From Archilochus colubris (taxonomy: Eukaryota > Chordata > Aves > Apodiformes > Trochilidae), in contig CM041108.1 in the NCBI GenBank assembly GCA_023079485.1, positions 496,001-560,000 on the forward strand: a stretch of DNA of 64,000 nucleotides, given 5' to 3'. How positions within the stretch are numbered: the stretch's first letter is position 1; every line of letters starts with the position of its first letter. This document shows, one piece after another, positions 33,921-47,449 of this stretch. The notes under the pieces were generated by a model. The model was given only the letters and a program-made list of their open reading frames with translations. It was not told where the DNA came from and did no database searches. The translations under genes were made by a program, and so were the position numbers.

Positions 33921-35690
33921 TGAATGTGTTGGCTGGCTCAAAGATGAGAGACAAGGGAAATTCAAACATAAACTATGTTTTTAAACTACCACGTTTGTTT
34001 TCCATGTAGACATCCAGAGGTGAATTCTAATTCTGCTTTAGGCTAAAATCAGCTCTCTTTCCAGTGGTTTCAGCTGAGCAACATCAGTCCCATGACAAAT
34101 AAAGAGATTCAAGGTGCACGAATAAGAGTGAATGCAGTGAAGAGAGCAAGTTGTGAGCAGCTGTGGGTTAGATGAGGCCATTTTAAAAACAAAGATCCCA
34201 CTGTGCTGCACAGCAGGCAGAAGGACACACGGGTCCTTTTTTGGGGACAGATTCTGTGGAGTCTGTCTGGAGCTTAAGCAGAATTCCCAATGAAACAGAA
34301 GTGCAGTGCTCTAAGTTTGGATGCACTGTTAATGCTTTTAAAAGCATGTGAATCCACAGCCATGGCCTGGCTGTAATTTCATTCACAGTCTTTGCTCTCT
34401 GAAGCCTGTAGCAAAAATCCCATGGATTTCATCAGACACAGTGCTCAGCTCACTCCTCCTGTCCCTCCCCAACTCTGGGTGTCCCACTGGTGGTAGCTAT
34501 GTATGAGACAGTCTGCAGGTGCTATTTGTAATTCCATTTTATGGTTTAGCCTTTCCAGCAGCAAAGATGAAAGATTTGAGCTTGAAGCTGGTTGTGTGAG
34601 ACAGCAAACTAAGAGCAAACAGTGGAAATTCAAAGGAGGTATCTAGCTTAGATATCAGATCTGTTAAACTAACACTCTTTGTGTTGCAAAACAGGTTTCT
34701 CTATTATGCAACAGTTACAGCAAATGTGCCATATATCATAACAATACAGACAAGGCCTGAAACTTGTCTGGTAAATCTCTTTCTGCTTGTAATATGCTGA
34801 TCTCTGAGGGATGTAATGGATGAGGTCTGTGGGCTGAAGGCAGCACTGCAATCTGCAGTGTGATAGTTCCCCATGAGGGATGTTGGTAGCAGACCCATAC
34901 TGCAATTTAGTGCTCAGTCAGAAAAAGAAAAATCAACCTCCTTGATTTATAAACATTTCACAGGAGAAGAACCTTCACTTTAAACCCAAGGACACAGACA
35001 AGCTTGCCAGTGCCAAAGGAGGATCAAAGAGGATTGTCTGAATGGATGCTAAGGACTCAGGAGCTGCAGAACCACCACAGGAAACCCACCAACAGCAACC
35101 AGGAATGGAGGTCATGGTTTGTCATGGGATCATGAATAGCTGATATTCCCTCCTTCATCTCTCTTCTAATTAAGTGTGTTACATGATTAGCAGGGGTTAA
35201 AAACTGGTACTGCTTTTCTGTACAGAATCAGAAAGGGTGCATTTCTTTCAGCATTACAGACCAAAGTACAAACTCACCCTTCCTGCCAAACCCTCTCCTG
35301 ACTCATAAGGTGAAGAAACTCTGACTGATGCATTAACAAAACAAAACTCCAAGCCCTGTCAATCTGCAGGGCTTATCTGGTCAAGACACCTCTTTCTGCC
35401 AACAGCCTCGTTCTATTTTTACTGGGCAAAGGCTTTCAGCTCTCACCTTCCCTGTGTGTGCCCACTTCATGCATTGTTCACACCTAGTTCACTCTTACCA
35501 CCTCTCAAGGACCTTGCAGATAGGCGTGAAAAGATTCCTGCTTTGGACAGCTATGTGCTCAGAGAGGACTGGGGAACAACAAGGAACCAGAACTGCTGTC
35601 AGCACCTTGGGCTATCAGGGGGGACAGGAGAGAAAAAGGGTAAGGGAGTGTATCTTGACTCCTTAAAAACTTCTCCCTTCTCTCTTTTTA

Positions 35691-35911
35691 GGTTGGACAT
35701 TAGAAAGAATTTCTTTCTGGAGAGGGTGATCAGCCATTGGAATGGGCTGCCCAGGGAAGTAGTGGATTCTCTGTGTCTGGAGATATTTCCAGAGAGCCTG
35801 GATGTGGCACTGAGTGCCATGGGCTGGGAACCACGGGGGGAGTGGATCAAGGGTTGGACTTGATGAGCTCTGAGGTCCCTTCCAACCCAGCCAATTCTAT
35901 GATTCTATGAT
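35691..35911 (+). mobile_element. CR1 LINE 3'-end fragment (plus orientation)
   Basis: About 220 bases matching the CR1 3' end: the segment AAAGAATTTCTTTCTGGAGA, then GGGCTGCCCAGGGAAGTAGT, then GTTGGACTTGATGAGCTCTG and AGGTCCCTTCCAACCCAGCC, ending in two ATTCTATG octamers. It is 5'-truncated and non-coding; the open frame crossing it is not a gene. This is the clearest transposon in the window. Confidence 0.95.
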
Positions 35912-36147
35912 TTGTAAACAGTTTGGAATTAGTATTTTACAAGAACATCCTCTCAGCAAGGGCCTGTATCTTTTGGGCTTATTTCATCCCAGCTGTAACA
36001 ACCCTGCAATTTTCCATGTGGAACAACAGTGGGAGCACAACCATCCCCAGATACACAACCAACCAGCTGAGGAAATTTAAGGCTCAGAGTCCCAAACTTG
36101 GGATTACTGAACAAATTTCTCCGCCTTGCCTGCTGGGCTAAAGATTC

Positions 36148-36212
36148 ACTGTGTGACCCCCAGGAAGACAGGGACCAGGCTGTGTCAGCTTATCCCAGAG
36201 CCTGACAATTGC
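36148..36212 (+). mobile_element. possible L2-type LINE 3' relic
   Basis: GAAGACAGGGACCAGGCTGT followed by TATCCCAGAGCCTGACA resembles the L2 3' end (GAGGGCAGGGACTGTGTC, then CCCCAGAGCCTAGCACA). Short and diverged; tentative. Confidence 0.35.
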
Positions 36213-39200
36213 CATGCAGGACATAACATCACTCCCATCCTTCACCAGTTGCTACAGCTTCAGCTCCATGTGTTCGAAGTGCAACTACTAACCCAAAGAT
36301 AGTCTTGGAAACATTCCCAGAGCATCCATCTGAGTGACAATTAGATAAGAAATATGAATCCCCTTGATATCAGTTTAACGTTTTTCCAGTAACTTCCTAC
36401 TTAATCTTTGGAACATGCATTATTTAAAGAAAGATGACCACAGATTTAATTGGGAGGGAAATAAATGTATTTGCCAAATATAATTTGACTTTAAATAATG
36501 TTCCCAGTATGTAAAACCTATCAGTTTTCCCCTTCCACCTCAGTTATTAATAGCATAGGTGCAAAAGAAATGAAGACACTTTTCCTTGGATGAACCAAGC
36601 CAATGGAGGCTTGGCCAACCTGTGTCCTGGCTGTGGGGCTCTTTAGGGCTATCTGGATGCCTGCAGATCAGAACATTGGGTACAAATGCTTTGCTGAATC
36701 CAGCCTGGCTGTGATTTGCCATCACTCAGAATAAACACTTCCTAAAAATAAATGTTTACTTTCCTGGCTTTCTTCCTTTTCTTTCTCTCTTTCTTCTACC
36801 TCTCCCCTCATCTCTGCACTTTGGACAGACTGAATATTCGAACAGGTCTCTGCTTTTCAGGATTAGCAGGCCAGGGGCTTCCCAGCACACAAGATTACCT
36901 ACAAGTCCACTGACTAAAATTACTGATACAAGAATAAATCATTTATGAGCCAGGCCTTTGGTTTGCAATCATTTTACAAAGACTATTAATTTCATCCACG
37001 TAACAATGAGTAGACAGTGTAAGAAGTGGATCGTCAACTTGATTTGGATCAGGAAGAGGCTGCTTCTTCATGCCAGAATTACAACAGGATGAATTCAGAA
37101 CCTATTTTCAATTGAAAAACAAATAAGAACCCCAACAGCTCAGAGACTAAAGCATGTTTGCAGGTAGATGGTGGACAACTACATAAGACCATAAAGCTCA
37201 ACATCATAAAGCGCTTTTATTACTCTACCTTCAAGTCAGACATACCTCAATCCCTCACTCTCCCTGAAAAAGTAGCAAGGTTGGCACAAAAAGCATGAGG
37301 AGTTGATAAGCCTATTGTTCCTTGAACTCCCACTCCCATTCTTCAACCCCCCAAATGTCAAAAAGCAGGGTTTGTAGTTCTTTCCTCTATCAATGGAGAG
37401 TGGGACCAAGGTCTCAGCTGTGACTGGCTGGACATTTTGGAAATCCAATCTGCCATGCCCTGAGAGAACCCCATTTTCCTAAGGCATCAGAGCAGCCTTT
37501 CCTAGTTCACTAGAGCATGAATCTCACTCATAATTATTAAGCCCATTTTGTATTCAGCAGTCTGCTCTCCCTCATGCAGAGCAACAGCAACTTAAGTGTT
37601 CTCATCTCATTTTTAATTTCCCCACAATTCAGCTCTCTCACATGAGCAGTGATGGGGGGGAACCCTCTCTGAAATGTGTTATTTCATTGAATGTTTCCAG
37701 CCAGACTGCATTTGTCATGGTCTTTATTTGGATCAATCATGTTAAAAGCTGATGTTGCATTATTTAATCTTTGACAGGCATGGAATTAAAGATGCAGGTT
37801 TATTCATGTCAGACTAGAATTAGATGATCACTTCAGGGGCTGAACCTAACTACCAAGGCAGTTGCTTTTGCAAGCAGAAATTGTTAACTTCCTTGCTGGA
37901 TTTTTTCCCTGGGTTCTAGTGGTTCAAGAAGGGGGATTTTTAGAACCTGGTGCAAGTTCATGGAAAAACCATCCTGTTCTTTTCTTCAGTGCAGACAACC
38001 TATGAGTGAATATTCAGTCCCACACTGGGCTATACTGGGTAACAGAAAGCAGCCCTGATAACAGTGCAGTCGCAAAGGAATTTTAAGGACCTATGCCTGA
38101 GGGGAAGTCGGATTGTCTGCTCAGACTGCTGTCCTGCCTGCCTTCAGACACTTCCATACAGCTGTGCTGATTTACAATAGCCAGGACATTTCCACATACA
38201 AAGCCTGGTGCTCCTCAAGCCCAGTTACCAAAAGGACAGAATTCAACATAAGGTACTCTAAGGAGATTTGTTATTTCATAGGAGAGCCCAGGTTTAACTT
38301 TCCCCCTCCTCATACCCACACCTGGCTCAGGGAGTCCACTGCAAGTATTAAGCTATATTTTCAATACCATTTAAACACCTCAGCAATGAAAAAAAAAAAA
38401 AAAAGCAACTCTCTAGCTGATGGCCCTGGAATATGCTACATTTCCACTTCGCTGAATGAAATACCCAGCCCCTGAAATGTTCATTGCATGAGGTGTCCAA
38501 AAAGTACGAGAGCCCTCAGAGAGTGGGAGCTGTGATGGGAAAAGACAACAGCTTTCCAGGGACCCCAGCACTTCATTTTTAACTGGGTCTGAATGACCTG
38601 ACAGCTGCTTTCCTCTTCTCCCCCAGCTGCATCTTTTGAGGCCCAATGTGCTGTGGTAAGGAGAGGGTTAATAAGGAGCTCTACAATTTTTTCTCCTCTG
38701 TAGCTCAGTTATCCCACAATCAAAGCAACAGCCTGTTTTTCAGCATGGATCTTATCTTCCTACTCAAGAGGTCACAGATTGCCAGCCTTGTTTTAATGAG
38801 CTGTGTCCTGTGAATTTCACAGTCACTTCAAGTCTAATAAGGGAACCCACAGGGGCAGTGTTTTCAATTTGCTCCTCTTTCCTGGAGAGTTTGTACCATA
38901 CATCACACGTAGCAGCTCATGGCTGGTGAAAAAAAGAAAAAAAGAGTTTGTATTCCCTACACAGGGATTTTAGAATTCAATATTTATTAAGATTGGGGTC
39001 CTTTCATTTGAAAGGCCAAACAGTTTGTTTTACTACGTGTGGGATATATTATGTTAATGTAGTGAACAACTGCTTCCAAGAACTAATTTGGTGGTGGTGC
39101 TGAAAAGCCTTATGCAGCACAGAAATATTATGAACTACTAAGAATCCTTCATACTTCATCTAACCAAGCCTTGTGCATACAAATTAAACCTAACTGGAAT

Positions 39201-42200
39201 CCTTGTTCCCACCAAAAGAACTGAAGGCTACTTTACCACTGAAATGACACCTAAACGTCTAATTTTAATTTCAAATTAATTCTATAAAAGCACAACCTGA
39301 TTGTTTTTCTCCCTTCTGAGGAAGACTTATGAAAAACGAGCAACTTGAAGCTTTACTTAAACGTAAATGAATGAATGCAGCTATCAGCTGAGGATCACTG
39401 CAAAGCAGTACTCCTTGAATATTCAGTAATTCTTCCAGACATCTGACACTCCCTTCTACACAGGACTGCAAAATCCTATTGCTGAGCACATAATACCACT
39501 GCCCCAGAAGAAACTTCAGACATCCATTTCCAACTCTTAATGTAAAAGGAGTGTGAAACATCGATATCCAATATAGAAATTTTTTATTTGAGATGCTCTC
39601 TTCTCTCTGCATTTGGACATAATATTGCTGCATTGAACAGAATTAAAGTGTTTAATTCTGGCATTAGCTTACGCTTCTCTGCTGTACATTAATGTCAGAA
39701 ATGAGCTATATACCTGTTTTCAATAAATGCTTGTATAAACATGATCACATACAGATAAATAATAGACTATAAATTCAATGTAAGACACTTCACAGGGCAA
39801 CATACCCAGCCAGTCACCAAGAAGTTGGAGAGAATTTTATCTTTTTGAGGCAGATTTGTTAATTAGGCTGTAAAGTACAGGAAACTACATGTGATCTAAG
39901 AGTGAAAGAAGAATTCTGATAATTGGTAGGGACCTCCCAAATAAAGAGACCTAATGGAAGTGCTGCTTCATCTCTCACAAATATTCCTAACTGGTTTACA
40001 GTTGTGAATAGTTTCTTTACTCGCTTTTCTGCTTAAACTGTTTGAGCTAATGTGATTTTTTTCAGTCAAATGATTAACAAGAGATTCCTCACCAAAAGGG
40101 TGTGGCAAATATGTTAAGCACAGCTGGAAAATGTCAACCTGTGTCTCTCCATCTACCCAAAGCTAATCATGTTCTGCTTCTTACCCACAGTTTCCAGTGC
40201 CCAGTGGATACCTTCTGGTTTGCTACAGGACACTGAGGCCCAACACATGTAGCCCACACCCTGCAGGTCAGCAATGAGGCACATTTTCATGTATCCACTC
40301 TAGCATTCCCCTCAGCTCAAGGAAACATCATTAACCTTAAACCCAGTTTTAATTTTCTATGTCTTGCTGGAAAATCTCAAAATGTCAAGAAAGAAAATTC
40401 TCCCTTTTGTCTCTGGAGTGACACCTTTTATTGCCTAGAGAGCAGGAGAACACAGTGTGGAAAACAAAGAAAAACAGCTTTACCTACACTACAGTTAATA
40501 AAAATTAAATGTCAGGCAGGACAAGAAAAACTGATGTGGTAACACACAGAGGACAGGATCCATGAGAGACTCTGAGTAATGAAAAGGTCAGGAGAGCCTA
40601 TAAATAAAGCTGCAAGATTCAAGATCCAGGGAGGCAGAAAGCTCATCAGAAGAGTACAACCACCCTGGCAATTTAATGAATCTGTTGTATGCAAAGTGAA
40701 CAATTATTCCAGGTACAGAAACTGTCCTTACCCTGAACACTACACCCCCCCACCTCAGCCACCAAAACAAGGCACAGGCTCATCCCATCAGGGCCACAGC
40801 TCAGCCCTGGAGATGAAGAGCTGCCCCCTGGAAACTTGGGGCTTTCTTGGGAATTTGGTTTGCAGACCCCACTTTCTCCATGTCCTATCTTAGACTTTGC
40901 ATGGTCTGACATTCAGCCTCAATCTCCCACACCATTTGGGCAAGCCTGGCTCTTATCCACACCAAGAGACCAGGAGAGATGACCCACCCCCCTTTTCAGG
41001 GCCATACAATGTCCTGTGAGGGTTCCACCTCACTCCTTGTTTCATGAACCCAGATTAAGAAGTATCTCCTGCCCCAATGAAATCGCAGTCCTGAAGCCCA
41101 GGCTTAAAACCAGCTTAAAATTCAGGACATGCTCATGAGCCTTCCCAAACTGGAAACAAACCAGATTCAAGCCACACTGACTCACAGAGGGTTGTCTGGG
41201 GGTCAGTGGAGGTCAGGGATGAAACACAAGTTCTCTGAGTCACAGCCCAATCCTCAGCCATCAATTATGCCTCCTCCTTCAATATTGTGTCTAATGAAGC
41301 ACAGCACTTTGCTCTAGCCTGGCTGTGGACTAACACCAGCTAGAATCCAGTACTCCTTCCCTTCATTAGGATGGTTGTCTATGAGGGGCACTGCAGAAGA
41401 GCTGAAGGCTCAGCCCCCTGTGTTCACCACTCCACAGCCACACCAGAGGCAGCTGCTATCTCACTGCAAGAAGGGTAAAAGCAGAGGAGTAGAAAAAGCA
41501 GGCAGGGGCAGCACAGGGCAGCCAGACAGCTCTGATCCAATAAAACCTGACGTTGTGAAAGTAAATGTGAAAACCATTTCTTTTCTCTGCTACTGAAAGG
41601 TACTTGGGAGAGTTGCTCAAACTGCCCCACAGGATCTGGGGTCTTGGGCTGCCTCTCCCTTTCCAGTTGCTGTTTCAGCCACGCTGTCTCTATTCAGCTT
41701 GGCAGCCAAGAGAACTTTTGTTCTGGGAAGGACAAACCCCTCATGGCCTTCCTTCAAGGGTCCATCAGGCAGTGACTCTCTCTGCCTGCACCTGGCATCT
41801 GTCTCTTCCCTTTCTATTCTGGGAGGAAGGGAAACAGCTGAGCTCTGCTCCCGTATGGGAGGGAGGCAGATGGGGCGTGAATTCAGCAGCGATTGTGCTG
41901 CTCATTTGTCTGGCATCCAAAGGAGGGACACATGACAGAACAAGAAGGAACAAACACGGGGGGGATGAATGCTGAGGAGCTTTTACCAGCATTAATTTTC
42001 CTGTTACCCTGAGTCTTTCTTCCTGCTCAGTGATAGATCTGCAGAAACACAGAGGGTTACAGTTGTCACCCTGACTCCCATCAGGTATTTTATCCAACAG
42101 GCTGTTCTATTTCTGGGATTTCCTACAGTGCATGTCTCCCACTTTTGGGCAATGGGAATAGATGTTTCTGTTCCACTGCTGAGTTCTAGAAGCACTGCTG

Positions 42201-43259
42201 GGTATCTGGGTAACACAGAGGGAAGTGTTTACTTCCTCTGTGGGATAGAAACACATATCCACAGAATTTGTTATCAACCTTTGACTTCACCTGAATTTAG
42301 TTTTGTGAGCTCTAGATCTGGATTTGAGGACCACAGGAAAATTTAAAAAGAACCTATTTTAAGATAAGGTTTTCTGACATGAGCCTCAAAAGCCTTCACT
42401 GATCAGGACAATGAGTTGGGTAGTTCCTCAACATACCTCAGCTGCTGGTTGTGCATACAACACAAACACTTTACACTCAATCTCTTGAAAAGTCCCCTAT
42501 AGAAAAATACATTTAAAGAGCCATAGGACAAAAATGTGATGTATTTACACACAGAAAAGGCAAGCTAATGTTGCTGAATTTGAACACTGGAACTGCAAAA
42601 AGCACAAATTCCTTAAAATATTCCTGCAACGGGCTCATGTTGAATGAGGAGCTGTATTTCATTATTTAATATCCCTTCCTTAAATAACTTGCCCTATTGG
42701 GTATTAAATCCAACAGCCACTCCACAGGAGCAGGGTAATGACCTCAGGAGTCAGAACCACCCCAGTGCCCCTCCTGCTGCTGCTCTGAATAGACAGCCCT
42801 GGCTTCACTGAGGACACAAGGAGCTCTTGCCATCCTCTTTGGCAAACAAACCCCTATTTAGACAGCTCAGCCAAGGCGTTTCCCCTCCTCCCTGCCCGCC
42901 GTTATTTACAGTATTTGAGTGCTAGTTTACAGGCTCAGCTTTTTGCTGTGGAGCTCTACACCTGACCCCTCTGTCCCAGAAGCAGTAACAGTGTCTCTCA
43001 GTGTCTCTCCATCAGACATGCACAAAACCAGTCTTGTTCCTGCAGGGCTGAAGAGATACCCAGAGAGTAGGAACTAACACTGTGCTGCACTGATCCTCCC
43101 ATTGCTACACCCAGGGCCTTAAGGAAAAGTCATTGCTGGTTGTTTCTGTCCCTGCTTAGAGACAGACCAGCATTCAAATACTTTGTGAATAAAAGCAAAG
43201 CTTCACAACCTTTTCACCAGTTCATGCCCTGGTTCTGATCTCACTAGACCAACCAGAAT

Positions 43260-43465
43260 ACAGTGTTAATTTGGAGGAATTCTCCTGATTTTACTGGAGT
43301 TAATTAAAACAGGCTATTTTGTCACTCATCCAGATCACCCCACTGAGCTGAAGTCTGGACTTGCTTACACCAGCAAGCTTCAGTGCTTGCTAGACCAGTG
43401 GTGTCACTGAAGTCACTCCAGAATTCTGGTTGTATCAGCATGTGAACCCAGTGGGACTTCAGTCA
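43260..43465. mobile_element. possible ancient amniote interspersed repeat
   Basis: The segment includes CTCCTGATTTTACTGGAGTT, CACTGAAGTCACTCCAGAAT and GAACCCAGTGGGACTTCAGT. These resemble phrases of a widespread amniote repeat (of the type ACTGAAGTCAATGGAGTTAC with CTGATTTACACCAG). The family name is uncertain. Confidence 0.35.
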
Positions 43466-46400
43466 GACGTCATGCTTTTGGGGGAAGTGGGGAAGTTTGT
43501 GCTCCCTGTTTCTAGCTTGAGCAGCATGGCCAGATAGTCCTGTAAGGCAAGTAACAAACTTCCTCCAGCAAAACCACAGAATTAGGCTTTACTATTTTAG
43601 CTGGAGTGATTCCACCAGCACCTGCTGTCCAACACAAACCACCTCTCCCTGAGCCACTTTCTTAGACACTGTAAAGTATGGAAATCCAGCCCTCCTCTCC
43701 ATTCCCCAAAAGCACAGCCCTGGAACTGAGGGCTGAGTCCAGGTCTGCTAGATGCTGGCAGAGGAGAGGGACTCTCCACTGGAACATCTCCCCATTTCCC
43801 TGCAAGAAAAGGATGTCCCTAAATGAGATCAGAGTTTGGACTTGACCACAGCTGGATTCCCTGCTGCTCACACCCAGCAGAATGACCAGGCAGCCCTGGA
43901 AAGCAAATGTGACCCCTGTCAGTCAAGGGAATAGAATCAGGGTTTCACTAGCCTTGAAATGGAAATGCTGCCACTTTTATGCATGGACTGAAAGCTTGCC
44001 CAGTTTCCTTGTAACTTAATTCAGTATCCTCTCCATCATCCACCAAACTGCTGCTTACCACTTGCTGGCAACATGTATCTCACGCCAGGGCTGGCAGTGC
44101 AGGGAGCTTGTCACGGGGTATTAATTACTTGAGCATAAATAACATTCCCTCTTATCTCAGCTTCATTTCTGATAGAAATATATTCATAATAACAAGTGGG
44201 AGGAAACAACAAGAGGGTAAATCCAAACTTTAAAAATGAGTGACAGATCTTGAAAAGTTAAAGCCAGGCAAATTAAAATGAAAACCAAAAGTACATTTCT
44301 AAAAGCCACGTTAATTAACCTCTGGAACCAAATGCCAACAGAAGAGATGGATTTTCCACCTCCAGGTACCTTCAGATCTGTCTAAAAACCATCCTTATGT
44401 CCAAATGAACCATCCTAATAAGCATAAGCATGGAAACCCATACAGAGAATAAGGCTACAAGGCATGTGGGTCAGCTTGGTTTTGAATATGTATTTTTAGC
44501 TTGTTTACTGGATCCTTTATACAAACATGAATAGTTATTTGTGCATGAATAGTGTGTTTACAGGTTATAAATGTTTCTTGTGGAGTATTAGTTAATATTT
44601 TTGAAAGTACAGAGGCTGATGAGTGTATTGTGTACGTTGGATATTTATGTGGGTGGACATTTCTATGTGAGCTATTTCAGCACAGATAAGAGACGTAGAC
44701 TGGTATTTAAATGTTCATTACTGCAAAGAGTGGGTCTACTATGCTTTTATTTCCATGCTTTATTGTCCTGCACACACTTGCAGAACAGCAGGGAAATAAA
44801 TTAAAAAGAAACAACAACTCAGGAAGATATTCTCTCCCTTATTCCAGAAAAGTTCAATACTCTTACTAAATTGGATCACTTCTGGGGATACCTTTCAGCA
44901 AAAGGAGAACCCAGAACAGTCCTAGGCGCTGCCTGAAATACCTTGCTTGATGGCACTCCCCAAAGCCCCCTAATTGCCATGCTACACAGCTTGGAAATGT
45001 GATCCCCCAATGTACAAACCAGATGCAAGGTACATTCAGCTCTGAAGGACAGATGCCCTCCTCCAGACCTGCTCAGCTGACTGAAAAACACAGGAGGATC
45101 TTTCTCTTATTCCACAGAAGTCAGGGAAGTTCTTTTGCAACTGCTCACACTGGCGCCCTTTGAAGCATCAATTCACCAAGACACTTGGGCATATTTGCAA
45201 ATTTCAGACACAGAAATAGTCCACTAGGCCAAAGAGAGCAAACAGCAAAAAGCTGCTCCAGGGCTTTGCTCAAGAGGGGACAAATCCCCTTCTTGCCTTG
45301 CTTCCCATGCACTGTAGGAACCAGCACCCCAGCCCACTGTCCAGTAATCACTCCTCTGGCTGTGCAACAGCAAAGTCACTGCCATGCAGGGTTTGTCACT
45401 TCTCACACCTGACAGAATGAGGAAAGAGCAGTTCTTTGTGATGAAATCTCAAGGGCAAGGAGCAGAGGAAATAAGGTTCTGAGTATTTGAAAGCTAGCTT
45501 CTCTCTGGAGGGTAACAAGCATGAAGGAGAAGGAAGGTGCAGAGGCAATCAGTGCCATTTGCCAAGCTCTCTACCTCCAGCATCACCTCAGGGACCCAGC
45601 AAGCCCCTCACGTGTTGAGTGGAGCTGGACAAGGCAGCTTACTGGGCAGAGCTTGTTTAACACCTCTCTGAGGGGCTGAAATTGCCTCTGCTTTGCACAG
45701 AGCAGTTGCAGTTTTCCTTCCCATTACTATTCCTACATGAGGAGTTCACTGCAGATACACAAAAAGAAAAATTCTGAGAAACAATTTTGACATGTAATTA
45801 TTTTGCAGAGATAGGGTGTGAAGTGAGGGTCTCAGAAAAAGAATAAATCCTTTTAAGAAACCTCTCTGTTTTTCTCCATTTTCCTCCTTCTGTTCCTCTG
45901 AGGCTCAGTATGGAAAAAGAGGAAGCTGAGCAGAAAACAAAAATGAGATCTTTTTGAAAAATACCACTCTCTCCAAGTCTGCAAGATGCTTTCTAGAACT
46001 GACGAGCATTTCAAATGAAGTTACTTCACTTGGAAACCTACTGTAGAACATAATGGTAATTCCTATATCCTGGAGGCCAAGCTGACAGCTGGCTCTTTAC
46101 ATGGTATTAAGTACAACAGAACCAAGTCATGTTCATTTTTCCACTCCTCTCAGAAAGAAATACCAATTCCTGTTTTATCCACATTATAACATTAGGTCTC
46201 TAATTAAATACTACTTCTGATCTCTCTATATTCTTCTCCTTGTCTACATGTCACTAAAAGCACTGCTTTGTATTTCCAGTTTATCTTGCCTTTGTGTTAC
46301 TACCAAGAGGAAACAACATATTTTAGGTCCCTCACATGCAGCTCAGTCCATCACTACAACGTTGTACAATTATTTCATAGATGAACATGCAGACCTTTCT

Positions 46401-46998
46401 ATATGGAAAATAACACTTGCATACTAAATAATCTTCATTCCATTTAGATAATGAAGTATTCTGCAGATATTTTATTTTTTCCACCAAATTTGGAGGGGGG
46501 AGGAAAGACAACGCTAGCTACATGAACATCAGCATCTAAATCTTTAAGTAAATACATGACAGAATAGCAGAAAATGCTGCAAACCATTTACTTACCCAGT
46601 CCACCAGCTCCAGGGACTCTCTCTGAAATCCCAGAACATTTCAAACTCCTAGGTGGCTACTCACCTTGTTTTAAATCATTGTCTGGTACTGAAAATGGGG
46701 CATCAGGCCAGGAAAAAAAAACCCAACAACACTTCACTGGGGCAAATTCTAAACTTTCTCTGATCAAGGACAGCCTATGAAATGTTTCAGAAACTCCATG
46801 AAAAGAGTACACAAAGACAGCACTGCAGATTGAGATGACAGTCAAAAACATGGGATAAACATGCAAAAGGTTTGCAGGGAAAGTTGTCCTACTAACTTCA
46901 GCTATTTTGTGGGAAATAAACTGTGATCCTAGAGAGAAACATGAAAATCTCTTTATAATAACCATGAAGGCAAAACACTTCACTACATACCAGAGAGG

Positions 46999-47004
46999 TT
47001 TATT
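46999..47004 (-). terminator. candidate poly(A) signal of KCNJ5
   Basis: On the minus strand this is AATAAA, about 445 bases past the KCNJ5 stop codon. A G/T-rich stretch follows near 46965-46990 on the same strand, which fits a cleavage region. Mammalian KCNJ5 3'UTRs can be longer, so other sites (for example AATAAA at 46471-46476 minus) are possible. Confidence 0.35.
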
Positions 47005-47269
47005 TTAATCTTTTAATTTAGCAGTAACAATGTCTACAATACATTGACTCACAAGTTAAGTGAAGGTATGAAACCACATTCTTCATACTGAGATGGGACA
47101 TTCTAGACTTTTTTAACACCGTCTTAAAGGGGAAGAGTTCTGAGCATTCAATAAACATATTTCGAAACAACCAGTGGTGGGAATTTCAGTTTTAACAGTG
47201 ACCTAATTTAGTGAGCCTTGTCCATAGAGACCAAAATGCTTTGCACAGGGGTGCACAGTGCAGAACCTC

Positions 47270-47388
47270 ACTGTACAGATGAAAGGGAAGGAAAACTGAG
47301 GCACAGTGCTGTGCAATGACTCGCCAGAATCATGCAGCAGAGACCTGGAGGCAAACCTCAGCTCTATGACTCCAAGCCAGTTCCTGCC
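47270..47388 (+). mobile_element. MIR-like SINE relic inside KCNJ5 3'UTR (antisense)
   Basis: In order: TACAGATGAAAGGGAAGG, AAAACTGAGGCACAG, TGCAATGACTCGCCAGAATC, GCAGCAGAGACCTGGAGGCA and CTCTATGACTCCAAGCCAG. This parallels the MIR consensus order (TACAGATGAGGAAACTGAGG, GTGACTTGCCCAAGGTCAC, GGCAGAGCTGGGATTCGAAC, TCTGACTCCAAAGCC). The collinearity across 110 bases makes it the best MIR candidate here. Confidence 0.6.
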
Positions 47389-47449
47389 TTGCCATGCCAC
47401 AGTCTCCCAGGAAGGGTATGTGGGTAGCTACTGTCCAGCAGTTCATGTG

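Larger units (their letters stand above)
21086..35690. other. intergenic region with only old repeat relics
   Basis: No open frame has recognisable domains and none exceeds 170 residues. Recognisable items are T and C homopolymers (T21 at 30596-30616, C10 at 27347-27356), a TA/GA microsatellite at 26921-26947, and MIR- and L3/CR1-like relics listed separately. Confidence 0.7.
35912..46990. other. intergenic region between CR1 and KCNJ5 3' end
   Basis: No gene is supportable; open frames are all short and featureless. Old repeat relics are listed separately. The right end may overlap longer KCNJ5 3'UTR isoforms, since the true 3' end is not proven. Confidence 0.65.
46985..47449 (-). other. 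KCNJ5: probable KCNJ5 3'UTR (minimum extent)
   Basis: Sequence after the TAA at 47450-47452 down to the first candidate poly(A) signal. It includes an antisense MIR-like relic. The extent is inferred only from the hexamer position. Confidence 0.4.

Noticed and set aside
35456..35863. 135-residue open frame across the CR1 fragment
   Set aside because: The CR1 3' end is non-coding; the [24 protein letters not shown] translation is a well-known artefact of this repeat.
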